Origin: Mycolicibacterium porcinum
Lineage (GTDB): Bacteria > Actinomycetota > Actinomycetes > Mycobacteriales > Mycobacteriaceae
NCBI GenBank assembly: GCA_001942045.1
Contig: MSTD01000058.1
Span: 1 to 31,494 of the forward strand
Length of the DNA stretch: 31,494 bases
Reading direction: 5' to 3'
Shown here: piece after piece, positions 22,737 to 31,494 of the stretch
How positions within the stretch are numbered: position 1 is the first letter of the stretch
How the letters are laid out: the number at the start of each line of letters is the position of its first letter
Program-made: the position numbers and the translations under genes
The notes under the pieces: generated by a model
The model's database searches: none
What the model saw: the letters and a program-made list of their open reading frames with translations, nothing else
What the model was told of the DNA's origin: nothing

Positions 22737-23126
22737 ATGAATCGCAACGTGCTCATTCGCGCCTTTGCCGCTCTGAGGTTCACTACTGGCATCGCAGCAT
22801 GGTTGGCTCCGAACACCACAGGTCGCCTGATGGGCCTCAGCGCCGGCCGCGACCAACCACTCACGACTCAGCTATTCGGCTCGCGTGAGCTGACACTGGC
22901 AGTCGCGATCACCGATACCGCTTCCCCGCGACTGCAAACTCGCGCGCTGCAGCTGGGACTGCTCACCGACCTCCTGGACGTCGTCGCCGCCGCGCGTGGG
23001 ATCCGTGCCCGCACCCTCTCGACTACCGGCGCTATCGTCGCCGGAGGCGGAGCCGCGCTTTTCGCCGGCCTCGGAGTCGCGGCGCTCACCAGCCGAGGGC
23101 AATCGTCAATGCCCGTGCCGGAATAA
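22737..23126 (+). CDS. DUF4267-like small membrane protein
   Basis: A 129-residue protein with about four hydrophobic segments: around residues 5-30, 48-60, 70-85 and 98-118. The pattern (ALRFTTGIAAWLAPNTTGRL, then FGSRELTLAVAI and LQLGLLTDLLDVVAAARG) is that of the DUF4267-type actinobacterial membrane proteins, of unknown function. It follows the esterase gene by 91 bases on the same strand and could be on the same transcript. The ATG at 22737 has only a GAGG placed directly before it. Confidence 0.7.
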   Translation: MNRNVLIRAFAALRFTTGIAAWLAPNTTGRLMGLSAGRDQPLTTQLFGSRELTLAVAITDTASPRLQTRALQLGLLTDLLDVVAAARGIRARTLSTTGAIVAGGGAALFAGLGVAALTSRGQSSMPVPE

Positions 23127-23184
23127 TTTCGCACATAGTCAACTTGCCTCAGGAGTCGCACTTCCCCGACTCAGGAGCATCCAC

Positions 23185-23994
23185 ATGACCCGTCCCGTTC
23201 GCGTCGCCGTGCAGATCCAACCCGGCGGTGCGCCCGACTACCGCACGTGGCGCGACGCCGTGCTGGCCGCCGACGACCTCGGCACTGACGTGATCTTCGG
23301 TTACGACCACTTCCACCGCCCGGCGTTGGAGGCCATCGTCGACGGCAAACCCATCCTGCTCGACGAGCAACCCGACGTTGCCAACTTCGAGGGCTGGACC
23401 GCGCTCGCGTCGTGGGGTGAGATCACCTCGCACGCCGAGATCGGACTGCTCGTCACCGGCGTCGGTTATCGCAACCCGGATCTGCTCGCCGACATGGCGC
23501 GCACCGTCGACCACATCAGCGGCGGCCGCCTGATCCTCGGCCTCGGCGCCGGATGGTACGAAAAGGATTACACCACCTACGGTTACGACTTCGGCACCTT
23601 CAGCTCCCGCTTCGATCTGTTCGACGAGAGTCTGATCCGCATCGAAAACCGGCTGGCGGCCCTGATCCCGCCGCCCGTGCGTAAGGTGCCGATCCTCATC
23701 GGCGGCACTGGGCCCAAGCGTTCGCTGCCCGCCGTTGCCCGGCACGCCGACATCTGGCACGCGTTCCAAGAGCTCGACGCGTTCCGCAGGTCCAGCGACC
23801 GCGTCGACGAGCTAGCTGCGACATTCGGCCGCAACGGCTCCGATATCGAACGCTCGACACTGTGGCAGAACGAAGACAGCGCCGACGCCTTCCGGGAGGC
23901 CGGCGTCACGCTGTTCCAGACCGAACTCACCGCCGAGAACGGGTACGACCTCGCGTCCCTCAAGCAGGTAATCACGTGGCGGGATAACGGTTGA
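23185..23994 (+). CDS. LLM-class F420/FMN-dependent oxidoreductase
   Basis: A 269-residue luciferase-like monooxygenase-family protein. The ATG at 23185 has AGGAG seven bases upstream. Family features are seen: VAVQIQPGGAPDYRTWRDAV at the N-terminus, FGYDHFHRP (the WSxxDH-type segment), ARTVDHISGGRLILGLGAGW (the long conserved LLM motif at about residues 110-130), and VRKVPILIGGTGPKRSL (cofactor phosphate region). In mycobacteria these usually bind F420. The substrate is unknown. It is convergent with the next gene, 15 bases away. Confidence 0.9.
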   Translation: MTRPVRVAVQIQPGGAPDYRTWRDAVLAADDLGTDVIFGYDHFHRPALEAIVDGKPILLDEQPDVANFEGWTALASWGEITSHAEIGLLVTGVGYRNPDLLADMARTVDHISGGRLILGLGAGWYEKDYTTYGYDFGTFSSRFDLFDESLIRIENRLAALIPPPVRKVPILIGGTGPKRSLPAVARHADIWHAFQELDAFRRSSDRVDELAATFGRNGSDIERSTLWQNEDSADAFREAGVTLFQTELTAENGYDLASLKQVITWRDNG

Positions 23995-24009
23995 CCACGA
24001 TCTGGCAAC

Positions 24010-24846
24010 TCATGTGACGTCTGCTGGTGCGAGACGCTGTCGCCACATTGCCTCCTCGTTGTCGACCCCGGTGATGCGCAGCACGACCTGGTCGGCGCCG
24101 GCTGCGTGATAGTCGGCAACCCGTGCCGCAATGGCGTCGGCGTCACCGGAAGCGGTGACCGAATCCACTAATCGCGGTGCGATGGAGTCGATCTCGGATT
24201 CGGCAAAACCCTGACGCCGGAGGCTGTTGCGATATCCGGGCGACGTGGTGAAGAAGCTCAGTGCGCCTGCGGCCGCATGCCGGGCGGCGCTGCGGTCAAC
24301 GATCGGGATGACCATCAGCAGCACGATGAGTTGCCGGTGCGGGCCGAGCGTTGCGCGTGCACTCTCGACATAGGACGGTGTCACCAAGAACGGGTACGCC
24401 CCGGCAGCGCGATCGCGGGCCAGCGCAAGCATTTTCGGGCCGAGGGCAGCCAGTATTCGAGATTGCGCCGGCACCCCGGCGGAGTCGAGATGGTCCAGGT
24501 AGCCGTGGAGTGTGCCGAGTGGGCGGTTTCCATGTGCCCCGCCGAGGCCGACGAGAAAGCGGTTCGGGTAGTCATGGTGAAGCTCGTCGAACGCGGCTGC
24601 GACATCACCAGGTTTGACCCTGTCGACGGAAATGACCCCAGGAGCAATCTGAATTCTGTTGGTGCTGCGGACCGCAGCGCCGAGCAGCGACAGGACGTTG
24701 GCGCGCCCACCGGGTATCCATAAGCTCGAATAGCCCTGGGCTTCGGCCTGGCGTGCTTGATCGGCCGCATCGTCGAGGTCGTGGAATCCGAGTTTGCTAC
24801 CGGCTATCCCTACCGAGCGCGTCAAACCCTTCACTGCGTCCGTCAT
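24010..24846 (-). CDS. LLM-class F420/FMN-dependent oxidoreductase
   Basis: A 278-residue protein of the same superfamily as the gene at 23185 but of a different subgroup. It has QARQAEAQGYSSLWIPGG near the N-terminus, NRIQIAPGVISVDRVKPGDV, and PNRFLVGLGGAHGN as the shortened cofactor motif, with LAALGPKMLALARDRAAGAY in the centre, where the family has the substrate and cofactor loop. Its start overlaps the stop of the PPOX gene by four bases, so the two proteins are made together. Confidence 0.88.
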   Translation of the reverse strand: MTDAVKGLTRSVGIAGSKLGFHDLDDAADQARQAEAQGYSSLWIPGGRANVLSLLGAAVRSTNRIQIAPGVISVDRVKPGDVAAAFDELHHDYPNRFLVGLGGAHGNRPLGTLHGYLDHLDSAGVPAQSRILAALGPKMLALARDRAAGAYPFLVTPSYVESARATLGPHRQLIVLLMVIPIVDRSAARHAAAGALSFFTTSPGYRNSLRRQGFAESEIDSIAPRLVDSVTASGDADAIAARVADYHAAGADQVVLRITGVDNEEAMWRQRLAPADVT

Positions 24847-25259
24847 ACGTCACGCGCCTCACCGTCGGGTATCTCGGGATCAATGTGCCAGCTGATAACC
24901 CGCTCGGGATGTATGCGCAAGACGTCACGGCTGAAGCAATCGGGCGCGACGGGGGGCTCATCGACGACTATCGCCTCGGCGTAGCCGCGCACCTCGACCC
25001 CGCGACCCATCCCCGGCTTGATCGCACCGGGGACGTCAGGAGTCATGTCGTCAACGACCAAGCTGACCCTCGGACGTGCTAATGCGTTGCGGAATCGCCG
25101 GGTCGAGCGGTGGTTGGGCCCGCCGATGTCGATCGTTCCGTCAGCGTTGAGACGGAATCCCAGTGGACGCACGTTGGGCACCTGACCCGGCCCGATCGTA
25201 GCCAATCTGCAGAGACGCTGCTGTTCCAGATATGCGCGCTCAGCCGCGGTGAAAACCAT
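24843..25259 (-). CDS. PPOX-class split beta-barrel protein, probably F420- or FMN-dependent
   Basis: A 138-residue protein of the pyridoxamine-phosphate-oxidase-like family. It begins FTAAERAYLEQQRLCRLATI, followed by VRPLGFRLNADGTIDIGG, and RFRNALARPRVSLVVDD: the beta-barrel pattern that binds FMN or F420 in the FDOR group of mycobacteria. The middle reads RGVEVRGYAEAIV and the C-terminus RIHPERVISWHID, a typical ending. It is the first gene of a pair with the LLM oxidoreductase (ATGA overlap). The shared cofactor type suggests one redox pathway; the substrate is unknown. Confidence 0.85.
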   Translation of the reverse strand: MVFTAAERAYLEQQRLCRLATIGPGQVPNVRPLGFRLNADGTIDIGGPNHRSTRRFRNALARPRVSLVVDDMTPDVPGAIKPGMGRGVEVRGYAEAIVVDEPPVAPDCFSRDVLRIHPERVISWHIDPEIPDGEARDV

Positions 25260-25379
25260 GATCCGGAGCCTAGAATCTCAACCACACTTCAGGTCAATGC
25301 TTCATCCATGGACGGTAATGCGCACGCACCCGACTGGTATCGCGCACACTAGGACGCGCATCCGACGCCATGGAGGAAC

Positions 25380-27065
25380 ATGAGCCCCGTCGCCGAATAC
25401 GACTACATCATCGTGGGAGCAGGCAGTGCGGGCTGCCTGCTGGCCAATCGACTCAGCGCGAACCCTGACCACCGTGTCCTGTTGGTCGAAGCCGGCGGCA
25501 AAGACAACTGGTTCTGGATCAAGGTGCCGGTGGGCTATCTGTACACAATTGCCAACCCCCGCACCGACTGGTGCTTCACCACCGAGGCCGATCCCGGTCT
25601 GGCTGGCCGCAGCATTCACTATGCACGGGGTCGCGTGATCGGTGGCTGCTCCTCGATCAACGCCATGATCCACATGCGCGGGCAGTCAAGCGATTACGAG
25701 CTGTGGGCGCAGGCCACCGGTGACGACCGCTGGCTCTGGGGTGGGAAAGACGGTCCCGGCGAGACGCTCGCGATCTACAAGGAGCTGGAGGACTACTTCG
25801 GCGGAGCCGACGAGTGGCACGGCGTCGGCGGTGAGATCCGGGTCGAGCAGCCACGGGTGCGCTGGAAGATCTTGGACGCCTGGCAAGCCGCCGCCGCCCA
25901 GATGGGCATCTCCCCCATCGACGAGTTCAACCGGGGCGACAACTCGGGCAGCGCGTACTTTCACGTCAACCAACGGCGCGGCCGCCGCTGGTCGATGGCT
26001 GATGCGTTCCTGCATCCGATCGCCCACCGCCGCAATCTGACCGTCTACACCCAGACCCAGGCGCTGCGGCTGCTGTTGGATGACCAGGTCCACGAGGATC
26101 AGCGCCGCGGCGCCTGGACCACGGCTCAGCACCGGGTCACCGGCCTGCGGCTGCTCAAGGACGGCCAGATCGTCGACGTCCACGCCCGCCGCGAGGTGAT
26201 CCTGAGCGCCGGATCGATCGGCTCACCGCATCTCATGCAGGTCTCGGGTCTGGGGCCAGCCGAGTTGCTCACCCAGCACCAAGTGCCGGTGGCGGTCGAC
26301 CTGCCAGGAGTGGGTGAGAATCTCCAGGACCACCTACAGCTCCGGACGGTCTACCGCATCAAGGGCGCCCGGACCGTCAACACGCTGTACCGGAACTGGA
26401 TCACCCGTGGCGGCATGGGGCTTCAGTACGTGACGATGCGATCCGGACCCATGACTATGCCGCCCTCCACACTCGGGGCTTTCGCGAAAAGCGATCCCGC
26501 GCTGGCCAGTCCGGATCTGGAGTGGCATGTACAGCCCCTCTCGTTGCCCAAGTTCGGCGAACCGCTGCACAGTTTCGGAGCGATCACACCCTCGGTCTGC
26601 AACCTGCGCCCCAGCTCCCGTGGTCATGTGCGGATCGCCAGTGCAGATCCGCTGACGTACCCGAAGATCTCCTGCAATTACCTGTCCACCGACGCCGATC
26701 GTCAGGTCGCCGTGAAGGGCCTCCGGATGACCCGGCAGATCATGGCGGCGCCGGCGCTGACCGCCTATCACCCGGAAGAATTGCTGCCCGGCCCGCAACT
26801 GGTGAGCGACGAGGACCTACAGCAGGCCGCTGGTGAACTCGGTACAACGATCTTCCACCCGGTCGGCACCTGCGCGATGGGAGCCTTTGACGCACAGGGT
26901 CTTCCGCGATCACCTGCCACAGTGCTGGACACCGACTGCCGCGTGAATCGCGTCGCCGGCCTTCGAGTGGTCGACGGCTCGGCGATGCCCACCATCACTT
27001 CCGGCAACACCAACGCGCCGGTCATGCTGATCGCGGAGCGGGCTGCGCGGGCGATCCTGGGATGA
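25380..27065 (+). CDS. GMC-family FAD oxidoreductase, choline-dehydrogenase-like
   Basis: A 561-residue flavoenzyme. The ATG at 25380 is directly preceded by GGAGGAAC. The FAD-binding motif is DYIIVGAGSAGCLLANRLS, with GxGxxG at residues 13-18. ARGRVIGGCSSINAMIHMRG is GMC signature 1, and VILSAGSIGSPHLMQVSG is signature 2. Near the C-terminus TIFHPVGTCAMG carries the active-site His and SGNTNAPVML the paired Asn. Members oxidise alcohols such as choline, PEG, or glucose-type substrates; within the family this looks nearest to BetA/alcohol dehydrogenases. No betaine aldehyde dehydrogenase or transporter is beside it, so choline is not supported as the substrate. Confidence 0.93.
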   Translation: MSPVAEYDYIIVGAGSAGCLLANRLSANPDHRVLLVEAGGKDNWFWIKVPVGYLYTIANPRTDWCFTTEADPGLAGRSIHYARGRVIGGCSSINAMIHMRGQSSDYELWAQATGDDRWLWGGKDGPGETLAIYKELEDYFGGADEWHGVGGEIRVEQPRVRWKILDAWQAAAAQMGISPIDEFNRGDNSGSAYFHVNQRRGRRWSMADAFLHPIAHRRNLTVYTQTQALRLLLDDQVHEDQRRGAWTTAQHRVTGLRLLKDGQIVDVHARREVILSAGSIGSPHLMQVSGLGPAELLTQHQVPVAVDLPGVGENLQDHLQLRTVYRIKGARTVNTLYRNWITRGGMGLQYVTMRSGPMTMPPSTLGAFAKSDPALASPDLEWHVQPLSLPKFGEPLHSFGAITPSVCNLRPSSRGHVRIASADPLTYPKISCNYLSTDADRQVAVKGLRMTRQIMAAPALTAYHPEELLPGPQLVSDEDLQQAAGELGTTIFHPVGTCAMGAFDAQGLPRSPATVLDTDCRVNRVAGLRVVDGSAMPTITSGNTNAPVMLIAERAARAILG

Positions 27066-27091
27066 GCCCCGGCCACGCCTGAGATATTGGT

Positions 27092-27610
27092 CTACACGCT
27101 GTCCCAAAGGTGCGACATCATGACCGGGTAGCGCACGGGCCGGAAACCAGTGAAGGCGATGTCGCGAACCTGGCTGAAATCTGACCAGAGCATCTTGCCG
27201 CCCTTGAGCCGTTGCATTGCGCGAACGCTTCGGCGGACCTGTTCCAGTTCTGGCGAAGTGGCAGGGCGCAATGCGCCGACAGTGCCATAGATTCGCACAG
27301 CCGGCGGCGCGGTGAACCGGCCAGTCATCAGTGACCGCAGCCAGAACAGCCGCCCGGTGTCAACCGCCATCACGCACACTCTGGGGTCGCGATCGACGTT
27401 GCGGGCCAACGCGCTCGTGTATTGATCGAAGTAGAAACCGGTGCAGTCATCGCGCAGGAAAAGTGTTCCAACAGGTGTGACGTGAGGCGCGCCGTCGGCG
27501 TCAGTCGATGCGATCGCGCAATGTAGGGATGACTTCTTCGCCCGGCCCACGATTTCCGTGATTGTTGTCCACTGTGTGTTGTCGAGGGCGCACTCGTCCT
27601 CAGCAGTCAT
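27092..27610 (-). CDS. Pyridoxamine 5'-phosphate oxidase-family (FMN-binding split barrel) protein
   Basis: A 172-residue protein from the ATG at 27610. The N-terminal half follows the split-barrel pattern: SLHCAIASTDADGAPHVTPV, GTLFLRDDCTGFYFDQYTSA and LARNVDRDPRVCVMAVDTGR, with the polar positions expected to bind FMN or F420. The C-terminal part (SEFR-like helix, then GKMLWSDFSQVRDIAFTGFR) is less typical. Such proteins may be reductases, haem or flavin binders, or resistance factors; no substrate can be given. It is convergent with the GMC gene, with only 26 bases between the stops. Confidence 0.82.
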   Translation of the reverse strand: MTAEDECALDNTQWTTITEIVGRAKKSSLHCAIASTDADGAPHVTPVGTLFLRDDCTGFYFDQYTSALARNVDRDPRVCVMAVDTGRLFWLRSLMTGRFTAPPAVRIYGTVGALRPATSPELEQVRRSVRAMQRLKGGKMLWSDFSQVRDIAFTGFRPVRYPVMMSHLWDSV

Positions 27611-27664
27611 CTGGCCATTGAACCAGTCACGATGAATCGAACAGCGCGAATTGGTGACGGCCGG

Positions 27665-27934
27665 CTATCGCCGCTGCGCGGCAGCGCGGTGCACAAGCTC
27701 GAGGACCAGACTTATCCAGTCCTGTTCGGTGAGTGGCTTGCCACGATCTTCCGCCTTCAGTTTCCAGGCGATGAGCGCCGCTACGGCGTCGTCATCTCCG
27801 CGGTCGCGATACTCGCCTGCGCCGGTGGCGTCACCTGCGGCTTCGGCCAGTAGCCGATCTTGGTGTTCCAGATAGGCATCGATGAGATCGTCGGCGCAAT
27901 GGGCCGGGTGAAATGTCAATGGCTGTGTGCTCAT
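27665..27934 (-). CDS. Small hypothetical protein
   Basis: An 89-residue, acidic and helical protein. The ATG at 27934 has a GGGG stretch upstream; a GTG-region start at 27973 would add 13 residues. The sequence (TFHPAHCADDLIDAYLEHQD, then WKLKAEDRGKPLTEQDWISL and VLELVHRAAAQRR) has no motif I recognise, but the composition is that of a folded cytoplasmic protein. It precedes the PPOX-like gene by 54 bases on the same strand and may be co-transcribed with it. Confidence 0.55.
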   Translation of the reverse strand: MSTQPLTFHPAHCADDLIDAYLEHQDRLLAEAAGDATGAGEYRDRGDDDAVAALIAWKLKAEDRGKPLTEQDWISLVLELVHRAAAQRR

Positions 27935-28076
27935 ACCCCACGCTACCAGGGCATTTGTCGCGATGTCCGGCATTCACGCGACGATGCGACTGGCCTGGCG
28001 ATGCGGCCCCTCGGCGCCGCCCCACCAGCTCTCACACGGTTGCTGAGCAAACCCGGCATCGGGATCGTGCACATGA

Positions 28077-29308
<1,232 letters not shown>

Positions 29309-29309
<1 letters not shown>

Positions 29310-30622
29310 TGACCGATTACCTGTCCGGCTTCGGCAACGGCTTCGAAAGCGAGGCGCTGCCCGGCGCGTTGCCCGTGGGCCGCAACTCACCGCAGCGGTG
29401 CGCCTATGGCCTCTACGCCGAGCAGCTCAGCGGCTCACCGTTTACCGCGCCCCGCGCCACCAACAAGCGGTCCTGGCTGTACCGGATTCGGCCGAGCGTG
29501 GCGCATTGGGGTCACTTCACCGCCGTCCACAAAGACGGCGTCGCATGCTGGCGTTCGGCCCCCGATGATGCCGCGCCCGTACCGATTGCCCAAATGCGCT
29601 GGAATCCATTGCCTATGCCGGATCCCACGGTCGAGGACACGACGTTCATCACCGGCGTCCGCACCATCACGACCGGCGGGGACGTCGGGACCCGAAGCGG
29701 GTTTGCCTGCAGCATCTACTCCGTCACGTCGTCAATGGTCGACGCCTACTTCTACAACGGTGACGCCGAGATGCTGTTCGTCCTGGAGCACGGCGACATT
29801 CGGTTCTGGACCGAGTTCGGGATCATCGACGCCGAACCCGGCGAGATCGTCGTGATCCCCCGGGGCGTGAAACTGCGCGTCGAAGTGCTCGACGGCTCGG
29901 CCCGCGGCTACCTTTGCGAAAACTACGGCGGCTCGTTCACTCTCCCCGAGCGGGGCCCGATCGGCGCCAACTGCCTGGCCAATCAGCGTGACTTCCTCAC
30001 CCCCGTCGCCAACTACGAGGATCGGGACGTCCCGTCGACGATCTATGTCAAGTGGGGCGGCAACCTGTGGCAGGCCGAGCTGGGCCATTCACCATTGGAT
30101 GTTGTTGCCTGGCACGGAAACTACGCTCCGTACAAATACGATCTGCGGCGCTTCTCCCCTGTCGGTCCGGTCTTGTTCGACCATGCCGACCCGTCCATCT
30201 TCACGGTGCTCACTTCACCCAGCGAGGCCCCCGGAACCGCCAACGTCGACTTCGTCTGCTTCCCCGAGCGGTGGATGGTCGCCGAGGACACCTTCCGGCC
30301 ACCGTGGTACCACATGAACGTCATGAGCGAGTTCATGGGACTCGTGCGCGGTGTCTACGACGCCAAGCCAAACGGATTCGTTCCCGGCGGCTTCAGCCTG
30401 CACAACAGCATGACCCCACATGGCCCCGACGCCAACGCATTCCAAGCCGCCAGCACCGAAGAATTGAAACCGGTCAAACAGGAGAACACGCTGGCTTTCA
30501 TGTTCGAAACCCGGTTCCCACAGAAAGTCACCGCCTACGCCGCGGATCTCCCCCAACGCCAGCAGGACTACGCGGATTGCTGGAGCGGGTTGGTCAAGCG
30601 GTTCGACCCGGACAAGCCGTGA
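29309..30622 (+). CDS. hmgA: Homogentisate 1,2-dioxygenase
   Basis: A 437-residue Fe(II) cupin-like dioxygenase that opens homogentisate to 4-maleylacetoacetate. The ATG at 29309 overlaps the hppD stop (TGATG); a GTG one codon before is possible. It begins [20 protein letters not shown], the family hallmark. The Fe ligands are at the same numbers as in the human enzyme: His335 and Glu341 in [12 protein letters not shown], and His371 in TPHGPD. Other conserved parts are [22 protein letters not shown] and [21 protein letters not shown] (here [14 protein letters not shown]). Its stop overlaps the GTG start of fahA. No maleylacetoacetate isomerase lies between them; it may be elsewhere or be replaced by glutathione/mycothiol chemistry. 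Confidence 0.97.
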
Positions 30623-31494
30623 CCGCGCCAGCACTGGATTCCACCCATGACCCGCGACTGCACAGTTGGGTCGCCTCCGCCGACTCCGACAGCGAATTCC
30701 CTCTGCAGAACCTACCGTTCGGCGTTGTGGCCGGGGCCGCCGGCGAACCTCACGGTGTGGTCCGTATCGGGGACGATGTTCTGGATCTCCGCAGACTCGC
30801 CGCATCTGGGTTACTCAAGGGTGCGGCACAGACCGCGGCCGACGCTGCCGCGCACGGTACGCTAAATGCGTTGTTCGCCTTGGGGTCTGGTCCTCGGGTC
30901 GCGCTCCGCAGGGCGCTGCACTCACTGCTGGTCGAGGGGGCACCGAACCGGGACTCCGTGGCCGGCTTTCTCACCCCGCTGTCCGAGGTCGACGTCCTGC
31001 TGCCCGCCCGGATCGGGGACTACAGCGATTTCTATGTCGGCATCCACCATGCACGCAACATCGGTGCGCTGTTCCGACCGGACCAGCCCTTGCTGCCCAA
31101 CTACAAATGGGTTCCGATCGGTTATCACGGACGTGCTTCCAGCGTGCGCGTCAGTGGTACGCCGATCACCCGCCCGTACGGACAACTGAGAGACAACGAC
31201 ACGCATGCCCCGGTGCTGGCACCCACCCGGCGGCTGGATTTCGAACTCGAGCTCGGCGTGTGGATCGGCCCGGGGAATTGTCTCGGCGAGCCGGTGACAC
31301 TCGATGAGGCCGAATCCCACATCGCCGGTTACTGCCTTCTCAACGACTGGTCGGCGCGTGACGTGCAAGCCTGGGAGTATCAGCCGCTGGGTCCGTTTCT
31401 CGCCAAGAGCTTCGGCACGACAGTCTCCCCGTGGGTCGTCACTCCAGAAGCCTTGGCGCCGTTCCGGATCCCCCTTGACCGCCCCGCCGACGAC
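30619..31494 (+). CDS. fahA: Fumarylacetoacetase (3' end cut by window edge)
   Basis: The frame starts at a GTG at 30619, overlapping the stop of hmgA by four bases, and stays open for 292 codons to the window end. It would cleave fumarylacetoacetate to fumarate and acetoacetate, the last step of tyrosine breakdown. The N-terminal domain has [14 protein letters not shown]; the catalytic domain carries [18 protein letters not shown] (Asp and His of the active site), [26 protein letters not shown] (two metal-binding Glu) and [19 protein letters not shown] with [12 protein letters not shown] (metal Asp, Gln and Lys). These are all positions of the mouse enzyme active site. The final about 110 residues are outside the window. 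Confidence 0.96.
   Translation, partial: MTAPALDSTHDPRLHSWVASADSDSEFPLQNLPFGVVAGAAGEPHGVVRIGDDVLDLRRLAASGLLKGAAQTAADAAAHGTLNALFALGSGPRVALRRALHSLLVEGAPNRDSVAGFLTPLSEVDVLLPARIGDYSDFYVGIHHARNIGALFRPDQPLLPNYKWVPIGYHGRASSVRVSGTPITRPYGQLRDNDTHAPVLAPTRRLDFELELGVWIGPGNCLGEPVTLDEAESHIAGYCLLNDWSARDVQAWEYQPLGPFLAKSFGTTVSPWVVTPEALAPFRIPLDRPADD

Overview
The window looks like chromosomal DNA of a high-GC actinobacterium, most likely a Mycobacteriaceae member (Mycolicibacterium-like). The support is a DUF7373-type lipoprotein, a small secreted protein of mycobacterial style, a decaprenyl-phosphate phosphoribosyltransferase (UbiA) homologue, several F420/FMN-type oxidoreductases, a KstR-type operator and many GTG starts. 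No rRNA, tRNA, CRISPR array or intact insertion sequence was seen.

Left part (1-5.8 kb): an accessory, lipoprotein-rich stretch. It holds a partial DUF7373 lipoprotein, a small secreted protein, a frameshifted GNAT acetyltransferase, a lipoprotein made of nonapeptide repeats, a protein with two P-loop kinase-like domains, a single-TM protein, a decayed second copy of the nonapeptide lipoprotein cut by one in-frame TAG, and a PASTA-domain lipoprotein.

5.8-10 kb: a defence-like island on the minus strand. A 526-aa protein with a HEPN-type R-X4-H motif is followed by a 452-aa protein with a C-terminal PD-(D/E)XK nuclease domain. Upstream lies a mazEF module whose toxin gene is broken by one in-frame TGA while the antitoxin is intact. 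The HEPN/nuclease pair is the best candidate here for an undescribed system.

10-14.4 kb: a small membrane protein, YaeQ, a UbiA-family prenyl-phosphate phosphoribosyltransferase away from its usual cell-wall locus, an orphan ParA-like ATPase with an altered Walker A, and an SGNH hydrolase.

14.5-21.4 kb: a compact allantoin (purine) catabolic cluster: allantoinase, NCS1 permease, hydantoin/allantoin racemase-like protein, ureidoglycine aminohydrolase, a DUF6986 HpcH/HpaI-like protein and an IclR-type regulator. Four near-identical 15-bp palindromes (TTCC-N-CA-NN-GTGGAA type) lie in the two divergent promoter regions and probably bind the regulator. Allantoin would be imported, racemised, opened to allantoate and, after an allantoate amidohydrolase not seen here, deaminated by AllE.

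21.4-28 kb: a class C beta-lactamase-fold esterase behind a KstR-type operator, a DUF4267-like membrane protein, two LLM-class flavin oxidoreductases, two split beta-barrel (PPOX) proteins, a GMC oxidoreductase and a small hypothetical protein.

28-31.5 kb: a translationally coupled tyrosine/homogentisate operon, hppD-hmgA-fahA, converting 4-hydroxyphenylpyruvate to fumarate and acetoacetate; fahA runs off the end of the window.
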